Shown here: positions 28,956-37,883 of the stretch, one piece after another
Layout of the letters: every line of letters starts with the position of its first letter
Numbering within the stretch: position 1 is the first letter of the stretch
Source of the DNA: Fen-1301 sp963786395
GTDB lineage: Bacteria > Bacteroidota > Ignavibacteria > Ignavibacteriales > Ignavibacteriaceae
Direction: 5' to 3'
Length of the DNA stretch: 64,000 nucleotides
Assembly (NCBI GenBank): GCA_963786395.1
Contig: CAWAZD010000010.1
Span: 62,001 to 126,000, forward strand
Position numbers and translations under genes: made by a program
Notes under the pieces: generated by a model
What the model saw: the letters and a program-made list of their open reading frames with translations, nothing else
Told to the model about the DNA's origin: nothing
The model's database searches: none

Positions 28956-28975
28956 ATTACTAAGATTAAATATTC

Positions 28976-30028
28976 TTACTTACTTAACGCATAATTTATC
29001 TGACCATTTATATGTTTTGTCTTATCAATTATATTCCCGTTTGCATCCACCACAGTTGAATGGCAGGCTACACACTGGAACCTCGAAACTTTTATATGAC
29101 CCACAGGCGATATAAATCCATCCGGTGTACCATGACAGGAACCGCACGGCGCTTGCGAACCATCTAATTGTGTCCACGTGACGGTTCTGTTATTGCCAGA
29201 CATAACAGAATAATTGGAATCAAAGGCATAGTAATTTGTAGCTGGTGCATCTGATTTCTTAAATTGGAAATTACCATGACAGTATGTGTTTGCGCATGTT
29301 CCAGAACCAGAATTGAATGCTGCGTTTGAGATCTGTCCATGAATTGCAAGGCTGTCAAGTACAACTATGGTATGTGGAACCAAAGTGAAATGATCCTTTA
29401 CATTAGTTGAGTTTGGAACTTTATGACAATTTTCGCACGCAACTACAGATATAGCATTTCCGTACAAATGGCTGGTATGCGCACCAACGGTAATAACATC
29501 CGTGGAGGTATTTCCTGCCGGATCTCTTGGAGGAGCTATTCTTGTTTGATCATTAAATGTTCCATGACAGGTATTGCAAGCAAGTGGACCTGCATCTTGA
29601 GTATGACAGGTTTTGCAATTTGCTTTTGCTGCACCATTCCCGCTGAAATCACTTCCATGACAATTCTGGCAATTGTCCATATTAAAATTATTAGCTCTTA
29701 AATACAGACCGTGAAAAGATGTGGAAGTTGTGTCGGAAAATCCTGGTGTATGAGGATAAGTATGACATGAATTGCAAGCTACTTTTGTTATTCCACCACT
29801 GAAATCTGCAGCATGACATTGTTGACACGAACTGAGATCAAAATTATTTGCTTTAAGCATATTACCATGGAATTCAATTGAAGTTGTGTCATTATTACCT
29901 TGTTGGTGCAATGAAAGCATCGGAGGGGGGGTAATATTATCCTGCAGCTTGCTGCATCCGCTAATAACTAATAAAATAGTTAATACTGTTATTATACTCA
30001 GAAAATAGTATTTCATTTTTAATTCCAT
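28976..30028 (-). CDS. Multihaem c-type cytochrome lipoprotein (8 CxxCH plus one CX4CH)
   Basis: 350 residues; the likely start is the second Met at 30016 (MKYYFLSII), giving a lipobox at LLVISGCSK. Eight CxxCH motifs are visible (CQQCH, CNSCH, CQNCH, CKTCH, CNTCH, CENCH, CGSCH, CVACH), plus CANTYCH, a CX4CH variant known from Geobacter-type cytochromes. The first third contains two copies of a module FHG..L.ANNF...C..CH..DFSG. A membrane-anchored electron carrier at the periplasmic face or outer surface is likely. Last gene of the five-gene operon, 9 bp after the 14-haem gene. Confidence 0.88.
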   Translation of the reverse strand: MELKMKYYFLSIITVLTILLVISGCSKLQDNITPPPMLSLHQQGNNDTTSIEFHGNMLKANNFDLSSCQQCHAADFSGGITKVACNSCHTYPHTPGFSDTTSTSFHGLYLRANNFNMDNCQNCHGSDFSGNGAAKANCKTCHTQDAGPLACNTCHGTFNDQTRIAPPRDPAGNTSTDVITVGAHTSHLYGNAISVVACENCHKVPNSTNVKDHFTLVPHTIVVLDSLAIHGQISNAAFNSGSGTCANTYCHGNFQFKKSDAPATNYYAFDSNYSVMSGNNRTVTWTQLDGSQAPCGSCHGTPDGFISPVGHIKVSRFQCVACHSTVVDANGNIIDKTKHINGQINYALSK

Positions 30029-30037
30029 AATTAATAC

Positions 30038-31261
30038 TTATTTACCATGACAATATCCGCAGAACCCGAATCCCTTCGGAGAGCTATGATTCTGGCTGGT
30101 ATGACAATTAAAACAAACTGATGCATCAGTATCATGCCAGTCACCATGTGTATCATGCATAAATCCGCTTGGATGGGTTTTAGGGTTGGTCCCTTTTATT
30201 CCATCCGGATCTACATGGCAGGTTACGCATGTAGGGTCAGCTCCATTAACATCATGACAGGATACGCAGGTTTCCATGTCTCGTCTTGCAAGTAATGCAT
30301 GCTGACCTCCGCCCGTTCCAACTCCAATCGTGACAAAATCATTTGCCAGATGAGACATTGGAGTTATTCCTCCCATACTGAAATCTCGGTTATTCGATTG
30401 ATGACAGTTTGCACAGAATGTTTGCGTTTCGTGGCAGGTCTGACATTCGGAGGTCTTACCCTTTAAATCTATTCCATGAGTATAAACATAATTCAGGTCA
30501 TGCACTCTGGTGTTTTGCTGTTGTTTTGTTCCATCTATAAAATTGTTTGGTGTTGCTGGTTGATAGAAAAAGTCAGGCGAATTTGATTCTGCTATAATAT
30601 TGTTAGCGGCATGACACGAAATGCAAGAATTATTATTATTGTCATGGCACATTGCGCAGTTAGCGTTTGTTTCCTTTGCTGCAAACTTATGACTCTTAAT
30701 AAAATTGCCGCTCATATGGCTTTGAGGTTTTAAGTTAGCTGTAGAAATATGGCATCCTTCGCATGCACTTGTAGCAATAGTTTTGTAATTATGACATGAA
30801 TAGCAGTTTTCCATAATGGGGTAGGGTTGAACTGATTTAAATGCATAATCAACATCAGTTATTCCTTTGTGGCATTCTTCGCATTTAATTTTTTCTTTAT
30901 CAAGATGAAAACTGTGGTCAAACATAACTTTTGATCTGTGCTGCTTAAGTGGTTCATAGTTTCCACCGTAATGACATGTTTGGCATTTGTCATCTTTATC
31001 AACTTCTTCATGACAAGTTTTACAAACCTCATGATCGGGTAATAATCTGTCATTTATAGATTTGCTGGATTTAACTGATGCGTGGCAAACATCGCATTCG
31101 GCAAGATCTTTATGTAGTTTATGAGAAAACTTAATAATCTTCTCATTTCCTTTTGCATCCGGTTTCTGATCGCTGCTGAGTAAAGAAAAAGCAGAAAAGA
31201 AAAGTATTGCCAGTATTACGGGAAAAGCGACCAGGTAAATATATTTAATTCTAAATTTCAT
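30038..31261 (-). CDS. 14-haem c-type cytochrome
   Basis: 407 residues with an N-terminal signal or membrane anchor (YLVAFPVILAILFFSAF). Fourteen CxxCH motifs run from CDVCH near residue 56 to CGYCH four residues before the end. The first 150 residues alternate FSHKLH or FDHSFH with CxxCH as in cytochrome c7-type modules, where those extra His residues are axial ligands. It probably forms a haem wire in the periplasm or through a porin. It begins 12 bp after the beta-barrel gene, the order expected of a porin-cytochrome pair. No enzyme active-site pattern was recognised. Confidence 0.88.
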   Translation of the reverse strand: MKFRIKYIYLVAFPVILAILFFSAFSLLSSDQKPDAKGNEKIIKFSHKLHKDLAECDVCHASVKSSKSINDRLLPDHEVCKTCHEEVDKDDKCQTCHYGGNYEPLKQHRSKVMFDHSFHLDKEKIKCEECHKGITDVDYAFKSVQPYPIMENCYSCHNYKTIATSACEGCHISTANLKPQSHMSGNFIKSHKFAAKETNANCAMCHDNNNNSCISCHAANNIIAESNSPDFFYQPATPNNFIDGTKQQQNTRVHDLNYVYTHGIDLKGKTSECQTCHETQTFCANCHQSNNRDFSMGGITPMSHLANDFVTIGVGTGGGQHALLARRDMETCVSCHDVNGADPTCVTCHVDPDGIKGTNPKTHPSGFMHDTHGDWHDTDASVCFNCHTSQNHSSPKGFGFCGYCHGK

Positions 31262-31273
31262 ATAATATCATGC

Positions 31274-32557
31274 CTAGATAAAGTTATGATTAAACCAGTA
31301 ATTGAGCTTCAGGAAGAAACGGAAATCGTTCTTATATATCTTATTGTCCATATATTGTCCCTGAAGATCAAATGATAGCATTTTATAGGGTCTAACGTTT
31401 ACTCCAGCAAGAAAGGAAGTAAGATTATTCGTCTCTGCATCTCTTGACAATTTATAGTTCGTGTAAGAAACTCCAAGGGACGGTGTAAGTAATCCGTTCA
31501 TGAATGAATGTGCGGCATATATAGAAATGGCATCCATTTCACCTGAAAAGCCTAAATTTTTCAAGTAGGTTAGACTTCCCAACGTTGTGTTTAATCCAAT
31601 GGTTATTCTTTGAGAGTTATCATCTTTATAAATAACATCAGCCACTCTTCCGGTAAGAGTCAGATGTTTGTTAATAGTATAATCGCCGCCTATTTCCATT
31701 TCCTGTGTATTACCATAATCGAATACAGAAAAGATAGAATTATAAGTAATCCTTGGCTGCCTGTAGTTGTAATAAAAATTAAGTTTTAATTTGTCTAGTT
31801 CTTTATAGTCTGCGTTAAATTCAAATTTAGAGGTTGTAGTAAAGTTAAAATCGTAGTCATACCTTGCGTTTAAGTCTAATAAATTTTTCACGTCATAATA
31901 TATTTCAGCAGAACCGAAATTGTACTGGTTAGAATTGTGCTGGATTAATATCTGGATTGGATTCAGGTTAGCGTCAAGCCGTGTTGCATAATAATCATCA
32001 GGTTTAAAGTTCTTATTTACGTAACTAAGAGCAACCTGGAGGTTCTCGATTGAAGTAAGTGTAAATTTACCACCTGTAATGAAGTTATCGTGCCAGTCAT
32101 TATTAAATTTCAATGTCTGGTAAGTAGGTGTGTTCCCGCCATAGTAACCCGATACTTTGAAATCCCTGAACTTTAAATCAACACTCGCTCCATCATATAC
32201 ACCGCCTCCGATACTATTAAAGATAGGTTGTCTTCCGAGTCTTACGGTAGCTACTTTCAATATTTCCCGCTGCTCAATATAAAGATTATAAAATCTCACA
32301 TAATATGGGGTAGTAAGATTAGATGAAGTTTCACCTTCATAATCAATATTTGTTCTGAATGAGAAATTATCCTGATTGAAATTAAAGCCGATCTGTTCAA
32401 AGTACCGGAGATAATATTTATTTACATTAACAGTATCGTACCTTTCAAATGAATAAACGGAAGAGGTTACTCTTCCGTTTATATTCTGAGGGAAAACATA
32501 CCCTGTTAATGATAACAATATAAAACAGATTAAGATTGTTAGTTTTTTCATTTTCAA
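31274..32557 (-). CDS. Outer-membrane beta-barrel, putative porin of the cytochrome conduit
   Basis: 427 residues with a signal peptide ending GYVFPQ. About 20 alternating amphipathic strands follow, for example VSGYYGGNTPTYQT and LKLNFYYNYRQPRI, ending in the aromatic LNYWFNHNFI. No haem motif and no plug domain. Its place inside a multihaem cytochrome operon, directly before a 14-haem gene, suggests it is the pore partner in a porin-cytochrome electron conduit, although it shows no clear sequence likeness to MtrB that I can see. An alternative is an alginate-export or phosphate-porin type of barrel. Confidence 0.7.
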   Translation of the reverse strand: MKMKKLTILICFILLSLTGYVFPQNINGRVTSSVYSFERYDTVNVNKYYLRYFEQIGFNFNQDNFSFRTNIDYEGETSSNLTTPYYVRFYNLYIEQREILKVATVRLGRQPIFNSIGGGVYDGASVDLKFRDFKVSGYYGGNTPTYQTLKFNNDWHDNFITGGKFTLTSIENLQVALSYVNKNFKPDDYYATRLDANLNPIQILIQHNSNQYNFGSAEIYYDVKNLLDLNARYDYDFNFTTTSKFEFNADYKELDKLKLNFYYNYRQPRITYNSIFSVFDYGNTQEMEIGGDYTINKHLTLTGRVADVIYKDDNSQRITIGLNTTLGSLTYLKNLGFSGEMDAISIYAAHSFMNGLLTPSLGVSYTNYKLSRDAETNNLTSFLAGVNVRPYKMLSFDLQGQYMDNKIYKNDFRFFLKLNYWFNHNFI

Positions 32558-32579
32558 CTTTTTCTTGAGAATTAAACTA

Positions 32580-33134
32580 TTATTTACTCTTGGGTATTGT
32601 GTGCTTTATCTTTTCCCACATCACTTTAACATCCTGCTTTACATATGTTGGGCTCTTCTCATTATGGCATTTTACACAGAATGTTTCAAGACTTGAAGCT
32701 ACATTAAGACCATTTGCTACAGCCTGTTCTTTATTTTTCATTACAGATATTGCCTTGTAATTAGAACCGGGACCATGACAAGTTTCGCATTGAACTCCAT
32801 CTTCGATCTTGTACTTGGGGCCAATTAAGGAAGCATCAACATTATAAGTTGTAACATGGCATGATAAACATTCTTCAGTTTTAATAGCAGCGGTTTTTGA
32901 TCCTCTTGATTTTGCTATTGAGTCTGCAGTTGAAGTAAGAAGAGTCTGATATGCCTGCGCATGTTTTGTTGCTTTCCAGATGTCAAGTTGTTTCCCGGCT
33001 TTTTCAGATTTATGGCACATACCGCAGACTTCAACACCGACGTATGAATTCGGCTTTTTATCTGCATCATTAGATTGTGAAAAGAGCAGTGGGGATACCA
33101 TCAAAAGAAAAAAGATGGCTATATTTCTATACAT
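32580..33134 (-). CDS. Tetrahaem cytochrome c554-like protein
   Basis: 184 residues with a signal peptide (MYRNIAIFFLLMVSPLLFSQ) and four motifs: CGMCH, CLSCH, CETCHGPGS and CVKCH. The Y.G...C..CH...W..TKHA.AY opening and the CETCHGPGS box are the pattern of cytochrome c554-type domains (multihaem family). It is probably a soluble periplasmic carrier feeding the larger cytochromes. It lies 74 bp after the nine-haem gene and 22 bp before the barrel gene. Confidence 0.88.
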   Translation of the reverse strand: MYRNIAIFFLLMVSPLLFSQSNDADKKPNSYVGVEVCGMCHKSEKAGKQLDIWKATKHAQAYQTLLTSTADSIAKSRGSKTAAIKTEECLSCHVTTYNVDASLIGPKYKIEDGVQCETCHGPGSNYKAISVMKNKEQAVANGLNVASSLETFCVKCHNEKSPTYVKQDVKVMWEKIKHTIPKSK

Positions 33135-33208
33135 TTTACCTCCGGGTTTATAGTGTAAGTGAAAGAGAGTTCAGCTTAGGTACAGTGAACTCTCTTTTTG
33201 AATTAAAT

Positions 33209-34801
33209 TTATTTAATTAAAACCATTTTCTTAACCATATTGAAGTTACCAGCTTCAATGCGGTAGAAATAAATACCGGATGCGTATGAAGTAGCATTCC
33301 ATTCTATTTTATAATTGCCTGCATTATAGAAACTGTTTACCAGGGTAACAACTACTTTCCCAAGTGCATCATACACTGTTACTTTAACATTTCCGGCTTG
33401 AGGTATCGAAAATTTAATATTAGTAGAAGGATTAAAAGGGTTCGGATAATTTTGTGTAAGCACATATGTTGCAGGTGCCATTCCGGCTTCATTTAATATG
33501 GCTGTAGGTGTAAACCTAGAAATAGCATCTCTTAATAACTTTTGAACAAGGCGGGTATTATGTATTCCATGGCTGCCTTCACCCTGAATTGATAACAAGT
33601 TATAATTAGCTTCCTGGAAAGCTACTGTTGATGAATCCAAATGAGAAGCCTGATTTGTTTTCGTCTGGAGAATGTTAATAAGACTATCTGTCGTTGTTTG
33701 TGTACCTCTGTAATCAAACATCTTACTATGGTTTGAAGTGTCAACTACAGAATAAAAATCCGCATGGCAGCTTGCACAAGCTTCAACTCTTGGGTAGAAT
33801 GTATGACCTGTTGCTGCAGTTTGTCCATTAAAAGGGCTTGCATAAACATGACAGTTAACGCATCTTTCTGTAGCTGCAAAAGTGTGGGCTGAATTAATAT
33901 AATTCTGACCAGGATACTGATATCCGAACAAAGGACTTCCACTTAAAGCTTTTGATGTTGTCTGGTGAGGTACTGAATTAATAATTAAAGTATCTGCATT
34001 GTTATGGCATTGATCGCAAATAGTACTTACATGTGAAATAGGGAATCTTAATTGATGATCATTATTTTTTGCATGAGGATCATGGCAGGCCACGCATGTT
34101 AATGGTTGAATATCTGTACCAGTTACTAAAATTGTGTCTCTGTATGCTGACGGATTAGAAGCAAAACGTGCAAAATTCTGGGCAACATGGCATTTTACAC
34201 AGGCTTTATTGTTTACAGCAAATGAAACATTACTGTGAGCATGTGCTGATAGTTGCCATTCATCAAAATATGGATTATGAGTGCCTTGATGGCATTTACC
34301 GCACATTACGGCTGACCAGTCAGGTTTATTTGTAGTTCCGAAACCCCAATGGTTTGCACCCAAGGTGACAGTTGAATCTGGATTGAGTATTCCTAAAGGC
34401 CCATGACATGCTTCGCAGCCGACATTTTTAACTTTATTAAACTGTGCAACATTTGTTATAGAATAATTAGGCTTAAGAGTTGTATCTAACCTGACATATT
34501 CATCTGCACCGAATTGAATTTGATTGGGATCCCAACCTGTAGTATGGCAGGAAACGCAATTAAATCCCCATCCTGGAGTGCTGGACGCTATAGAATCATA
34601 TGCCTGTGCATGGAGAGTGTATTTATATGTGTCAAATTTGGGGGAACCAATATTTCCTGAAATATGACATGAAGAGCATGAATTTCCTTGTTCTTCTGTG
34701 CCGTTTCCTGTTCCTAAATAAAAATTACGCTCAGTTTGACTGAAAACTAACCCCGAAACTAAAAAAATCATAATACAAAAGGACTGTATCATTCTTTTCA
34801 T
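33209..34801 (-). CDS. Nine-haem cytochrome with T9SS sorting domain
   Basis: 530 residues: a signal peptide (ending GLVFSQ), nine CxxCH motifs (CSSCH, CVSCH, CEACH, CGKCH, CVKCH, CVACH, CDQCH, CVNCH, CASCH) across the first 350 residues, a linker, and a C-terminal T9SS sorting domain (NYPNPFNPST, then VTVYDALGKVV, SGIYFYRIEAG). The early part has the c554-like W...HA.AY / CEACHGP pattern. Haem would be attached in the periplasm and the folded protein carried out by T9SS, so it should end on or outside the outer membrane. First gene of the operon. Confidence 0.9.
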   Translation of the reverse strand: MKRMIQSFCIMIFLVSGLVFSQTERNFYLGTGNGTEEQGNSCSSCHISGNIGSPKFDTYKYTLHAQAYDSIASSTPGWGFNCVSCHTTGWDPNQIQFGADEYVRLDTTLKPNYSITNVAQFNKVKNVGCEACHGPLGILNPDSTVTLGANHWGFGTTNKPDWSAVMCGKCHQGTHNPYFDEWQLSAHAHSNVSFAVNNKACVKCHVAQNFARFASNPSAYRDTILVTGTDIQPLTCVACHDPHAKNNDHQLRFPISHVSTICDQCHNNADTLIINSVPHQTTSKALSGSPLFGYQYPGQNYINSAHTFAATERCVNCHVYASPFNGQTAATGHTFYPRVEACASCHADFYSVVDTSNHSKMFDYRGTQTTTDSLINILQTKTNQASHLDSSTVAFQEANYNLLSIQGEGSHGIHNTRLVQKLLRDAISRFTPTAILNEAGMAPATYVLTQNYPNPFNPSTNIKFSIPQAGNVKVTVYDALGKVVVTLVNSFYNAGNYKIEWNATSYASGIYFYRIEAGNFNMVKKMVLIK

Positions 34802-34882
34802 ACCATATTCCTCAATTTATTTATTTAATTTCTCTACACAATTTTTGCAATTATCACTATAGCAAAAATTACACCAATCAAA

Positions 34883-34899
34883 TGTTGTAATTTACATCA
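34883..34899. promoter_or_regulatory. Candidate operator upstream of the cytochrome operon
   Basis: TGTTGTAA-T-TTACATCA, two 8-bp arms matching at 7 of 8 positions, lies about 80-100 bp upstream of the first cytochrome start. Shape and size fit a Crp/Fnr-type dimer site, but the match to those consensus sequences is only partial. Confidence 0.4.
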
Positions 34900-35024
34900 C
34901 TTAGAACAATTTAAACTTTCCATTTAAGAGAAATAACTGCCTATATTCTCAATAGGAAGAAAACTTAATTCATTAAATATATTATTAAAATTCCTTACCT
35001 TTATAGTCAAAAATTGAGTTAATA

Positions 35025-35530
35025 ATGGAAAAAATACAAGTGATATCACTTGTGATGGTTATGCTTCTTTTTTCGTGCTGTCTCAGGAGATCTGATAAAA
35101 CGAATTATTATACTAAAGGAAATCTTATTTACCAAGCAGGTTCGGATAAACCATATACAGGTGATATAATAGCAAAAACTGAGGGGAAATTGTTTGAATA
35201 CAAAGTAAAGGATGGGTTGAAAAATGGGGAATTTAAAATTACTTTGATAATGGTTACCTTATTATGAAGGGAAATATTATTAAAGGTGATAATGAAGGGA
35301 AGTGGGTTTACTTTTATCCTTCAGGTAAACTTGAATCTGAAGGTTATTATAAAAATAACCGTCCAGATAGTATCTGGACATGGTATTTTCCTGATGGAAA
35401 GATTAAAGAGAATGGGTTGTTTATTAAAGGTCAGAGACATGGAGATTGGAAAATGTATGATGAAGCCGGGACTGTTACCATGGAAAATATTTATACATGG
35501 AAAACCGATTCTTTAAAAGTGAAGAATTAA
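35025..35530 (+). CDS. YwqK/MORN-repeat lipoprotein, one frameshift
   Basis: The first frame (35025-35267) begins with a lipoprotein signal (MLLFSCCLRRS) and reads GNLIYQAGSDKPYTGDI, ending after NGEFKI. The second frame (to 35530) reads YFDNGYLIMKGNIIKGDNEG, then several MORN-like units such as GKWVYFYPSGKLESEGYY. The two join smoothly if one T is restored near 35247 (ATT TAC TTT GAT). YwqK-like proteins consist of these repeats and are sometimes annotated as antitoxins, with thin support. About 168 residues when joined. Not linked in orientation to the cytochrome operon. Confidence 0.75.
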
Positions 35531-35695
35531 AATCTCGTAGATATTAGACAGGTATTCATAATCCATGAAATTATTAATAATTATAAAACCTCTCTGACGA
35601 TTGTACAACATATTTTGGATAATAAGATAAAAACAGTAAATATTTAATAAAGAAATATTTATATTTACCTTGAATGAAAACAGTGAGTAAATATT

Positions 35696-36202
35696 ATGAC
35701 AGTAATTTCAGTTGCAAGAACAGATTATAAAGCCATTATACTTGACACAGCGGCAATTTTAGTTATAACTTTTCTTCCTGCCATATCTCATTTAATATCA
35801 ATTCCCCTTTATCTCTTTGAACCTATGAGGGTAATTCTTGTTCTGTCAATAATGTTTACGTCCAGGCGTAATACTTATTTAATTGCACTGGCACTTCCTT
35901 TATTTTCATATTTAATTTCAGCCCATCCAGCATTTGTAAAATTATTCCTTATTAGCTCAGAACTTTTACTAAATATTTATCTTTTTAGCTTACTTGAAAA
36001 GAAAACTGGGAATATTTTTGCCTCTCTCCTTACTGCCATATTAATTGGTAAAGTTTACTATTATATTTTAAAAGCTGGACTTATTTCTGTTGGGTTGTTG
36101 AAGGGTGAGTTGGTTTCAACACCTGTTTATCTTCAATTGATAATTGCATTGGTCATGTCTTTGACCGCTCATTTTTATATTAAAAAAATGAAGGTGAAGT
36201 AA
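35696..36202 (+). CDS. Small integral membrane protein, ECF S-component-like
   Basis: 168 residues with five or six hydrophobic helices and short charged loops, for example FEPMRVILVLSIMFTSRRNTYL and ending HFYIKKMKVK. The layout and the positive-inside loop after the second helix resemble ECF transporter substrate-binding (S) subunits, but no binding signature is certain. No ATPase or T-component gene is near. Separate from its neighbours on both sides. Confidence 0.6.
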   Translation: MTVISVARTDYKAIILDTAAILVITFLPAISHLISIPLYLFEPMRVILVLSIMFTSRRNTYLIALALPLFSYLISAHPAFVKLFLISSELLLNIYLFSLLEKKTGNIFASLLTAILIGKVYYYILKAGLISVGLLKGELVSTPVYLQLIIALVMSLTAHFYIKKMKVK

Positions 36203-36220
36203 AATAATAGATTAAGCTTG

Positions 36221-36850
36221 TTACATACCTAGCTTTTTTTCTATTAGTTCAACACCCTTGGCACATAATACTTTTACCATTAGATAATCCGTCTTTGCAG
36301 ATTTAAGTGTTTCTGCAGCAACAGCATTATTTTTATAAGACCCGCAATTAATAAGTACATTTAGGAATGCTCCCTGTGCTGCTGTCGATATAAGAGATAG
36401 CGCAACTCCTGCGTCTGAAAGTGAATTCTGATTTCCTTTTTCTGCAACTATTAATAAAATGGGAGTAAATACTTTACATAATGAAATAACCTGGAAGGGA
36501 ACCAACCCAGCCTGTATGGTCGCTTCTTCAATTCTTCTTGATCTTTCTACCTTCTGCTCCTCGTTATCTTTCGGAAGTTTAAATGCTTCCATTACAATAT
36601 CAAAAGCCTCATTATCCTTTTGGGAAAGAATTAAGAAGTTACTCTTTGCAGCCTCCATTTTTTTCTTGAGACTCTTTAGTTCTTCTTCAACGTCAAGATA
36701 TTTCTTTTTCCCGAAAGTAAGGTTGCATACCATAATTGCAAGCGATGATGCAAGAGTACCACAAAAGGCACTTACATTCCCACCTCCAGGAGTTGGTGAA
36801 TTTGAAGAAAGTTCATCTAAATATTGCTGAACCGATAGGGAAGTATCCAT
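36221..36850 (-). CDS. fchA: Methenyltetrahydrofolate cyclohydrolase/formiminotransferase-cyclodeaminase domain
   Basis: 209 residues, all alpha-helical, matching the cyclodeaminase (FTCD C-terminal) family: SPTPGGGNVSAFCGTLASSLA near the start, KDNEAFDIVMEAFKLP in the middle, and GSYKNNAVAAETL near the end. It releases ammonia from 5-formimino-THF to give 5,10-methenyl-THF. It follows ftcD by 16 bp, consistent with the second step after formimino transfer. Confidence 0.85.
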   Translation of the reverse strand: MDTSLSVQQYLDELSSNSPTPGGGNVSAFCGTLASSLAIMVCNLTFGKKKYLDVEEELKSLKKKMEAAKSNFLILSQKDNEAFDIVMEAFKLPKDNEEQKVERSRRIEEATIQAGLVPFQVISLCKVFTPILLIVAEKGNQNSLSDAGVALSLISTAAQGAFLNVLINCGSYKNNAVAAETLKSAKTDYLMVKVLCAKGVELIEKKLGM

Positions 36851-36866
36851 TTTAATTCCTCTAGGA

Positions 36867-37883
36867 TTAAATCATATAATCAATTATTTTTTTGTTAATG
36901 TCGAATTGGTTTAGTCTGCTTAACCCTAATTTTTCTACCGCAATATTAACTAGTTCCTTTTCAACCGAAATATTCTCATAAGAATAATATTTACCAGCCT
37001 GAAGTAGCGCCTCAAGAGGAACAAGTCCTACAATTTCACTACCGTCTACTTCAACACCCAGCCTTTTAGCTTCTTTCTGGACCTCTTCAAATGCAACGTG
37101 AATTGGCGTGACGTTATAATTAGTTAGATTCATAGAGACCTGGGTTATATTATATTTTTCTAGTGAAACTCCCATTCCTTTCACATTTTTAAGTCTGCCT
37201 GGAATATTGACAGTTTTACCGTTTACCTTAATTAGATTTCCTAGTAAATCTCTCTGAGGTTTACCTGATTCCCTCAATGTCTCTGCTATTTCCTTCGCAA
37301 TTTTAATATCGGTAGTCTTTAGGTTTACATTGTAAGCTATCAGGAAAAATCTTGCTCCTGTAACTAAAGCACCTAACTTCGGATTAAATACAGCTTCACC
37401 GAAATCAGGTTTCCATTCGGAAAGTTTTAGTTTTGCCTCTAATCCTTCATATTCTCCTTTGCGTATATTTGAAAGGCTTGACATTTGAGGATTTCTTGCT
37501 GCTGCCTCATATAGGTAGACCGGTATATTTAGTTCATTGGCTATCTTTTCACCGAACTTCTCGGAAATTCTTACACATTCTTCCATTGTAGTATTTTTAA
37601 CAGGAACAAATGGCACAACATCGATAGCACCAAGTCGTGGGTGCTCTCCTTTATGTTTTGACATATCAATCATAGACGCTGCAATTTTACAGGAGTTTAT
37701 AGCTCCTTCAATAATCCCATTGTCAGTTCCTGCCATAGTAACTACAACGCGGTTATAATCCGCATCCGGTTCAAGATTAAGGAGCTTAACATCGGCAGTT
37801 TCAGAAAGAACTTTTGAAATCGACTTAAAAAGTTCGTTGTTCTTACCTTCACTGAAATTAGGTACACATTCTATTATCTTCAT
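36867..37883 (-). CDS. ftcD: Glutamate formimidoyltransferase
   Basis: 338 residues beginning IECVPNFSEGKN, the family start. It carries the catalytic-region motif KGEHPRLGAIDVVPFVPV and later GVSLEKYNITQVSMNLTNY and SEIVGLVPLEALL. It transfers the formimino group of N-formimino-glutamate to THF in histidine degradation. Its start overlaps the hutI stop by four bases, so hutI-ftcD-fchA form one unit. Confidence 0.93.
   Translation of the reverse strand: MKIIECVPNFSEGKNNELFKSISKVLSETADVKLLNLEPDADYNRVVVTMAGTDNGIIEGAINSCKIAASMIDMSKHKGEHPRLGAIDVVPFVPVKNTTMEECVRISEKFGEKIANELNIPVYLYEAAARNPQMSSLSNIRKGEYEGLEAKLKLSEWKPDFGEAVFNPKLGALVTGARFFLIAYNVNLKTTDIKIAKEIAETLRESGKPQRDLLGNLIKVNGKTVNIPGRLKNVKGMGVSLEKYNITQVSMNLTNYNVTPIHVAFEEVQKEAKRLGVEVDGSEIVGLVPLEALLQAGKYYSYENISVEKELVNIAVEKLGLSRLNQFDINKKIIDYMI

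Larger units (their letters stand above)
28560..28975. other. Intergenic region with terminators and 10-bp tandem repeats
   Basis: No gene visible. From left to right it holds a perfect 14-bp-stem hairpin (28581-28617), three TCCACTAAAG units (28617-28646), four ACGCTGTTTT units (28813-28852) and a hairpin with an oligo-U end for the minus strand (28922-28955). Both flanking transcription units converge here. Confidence 0.75.
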
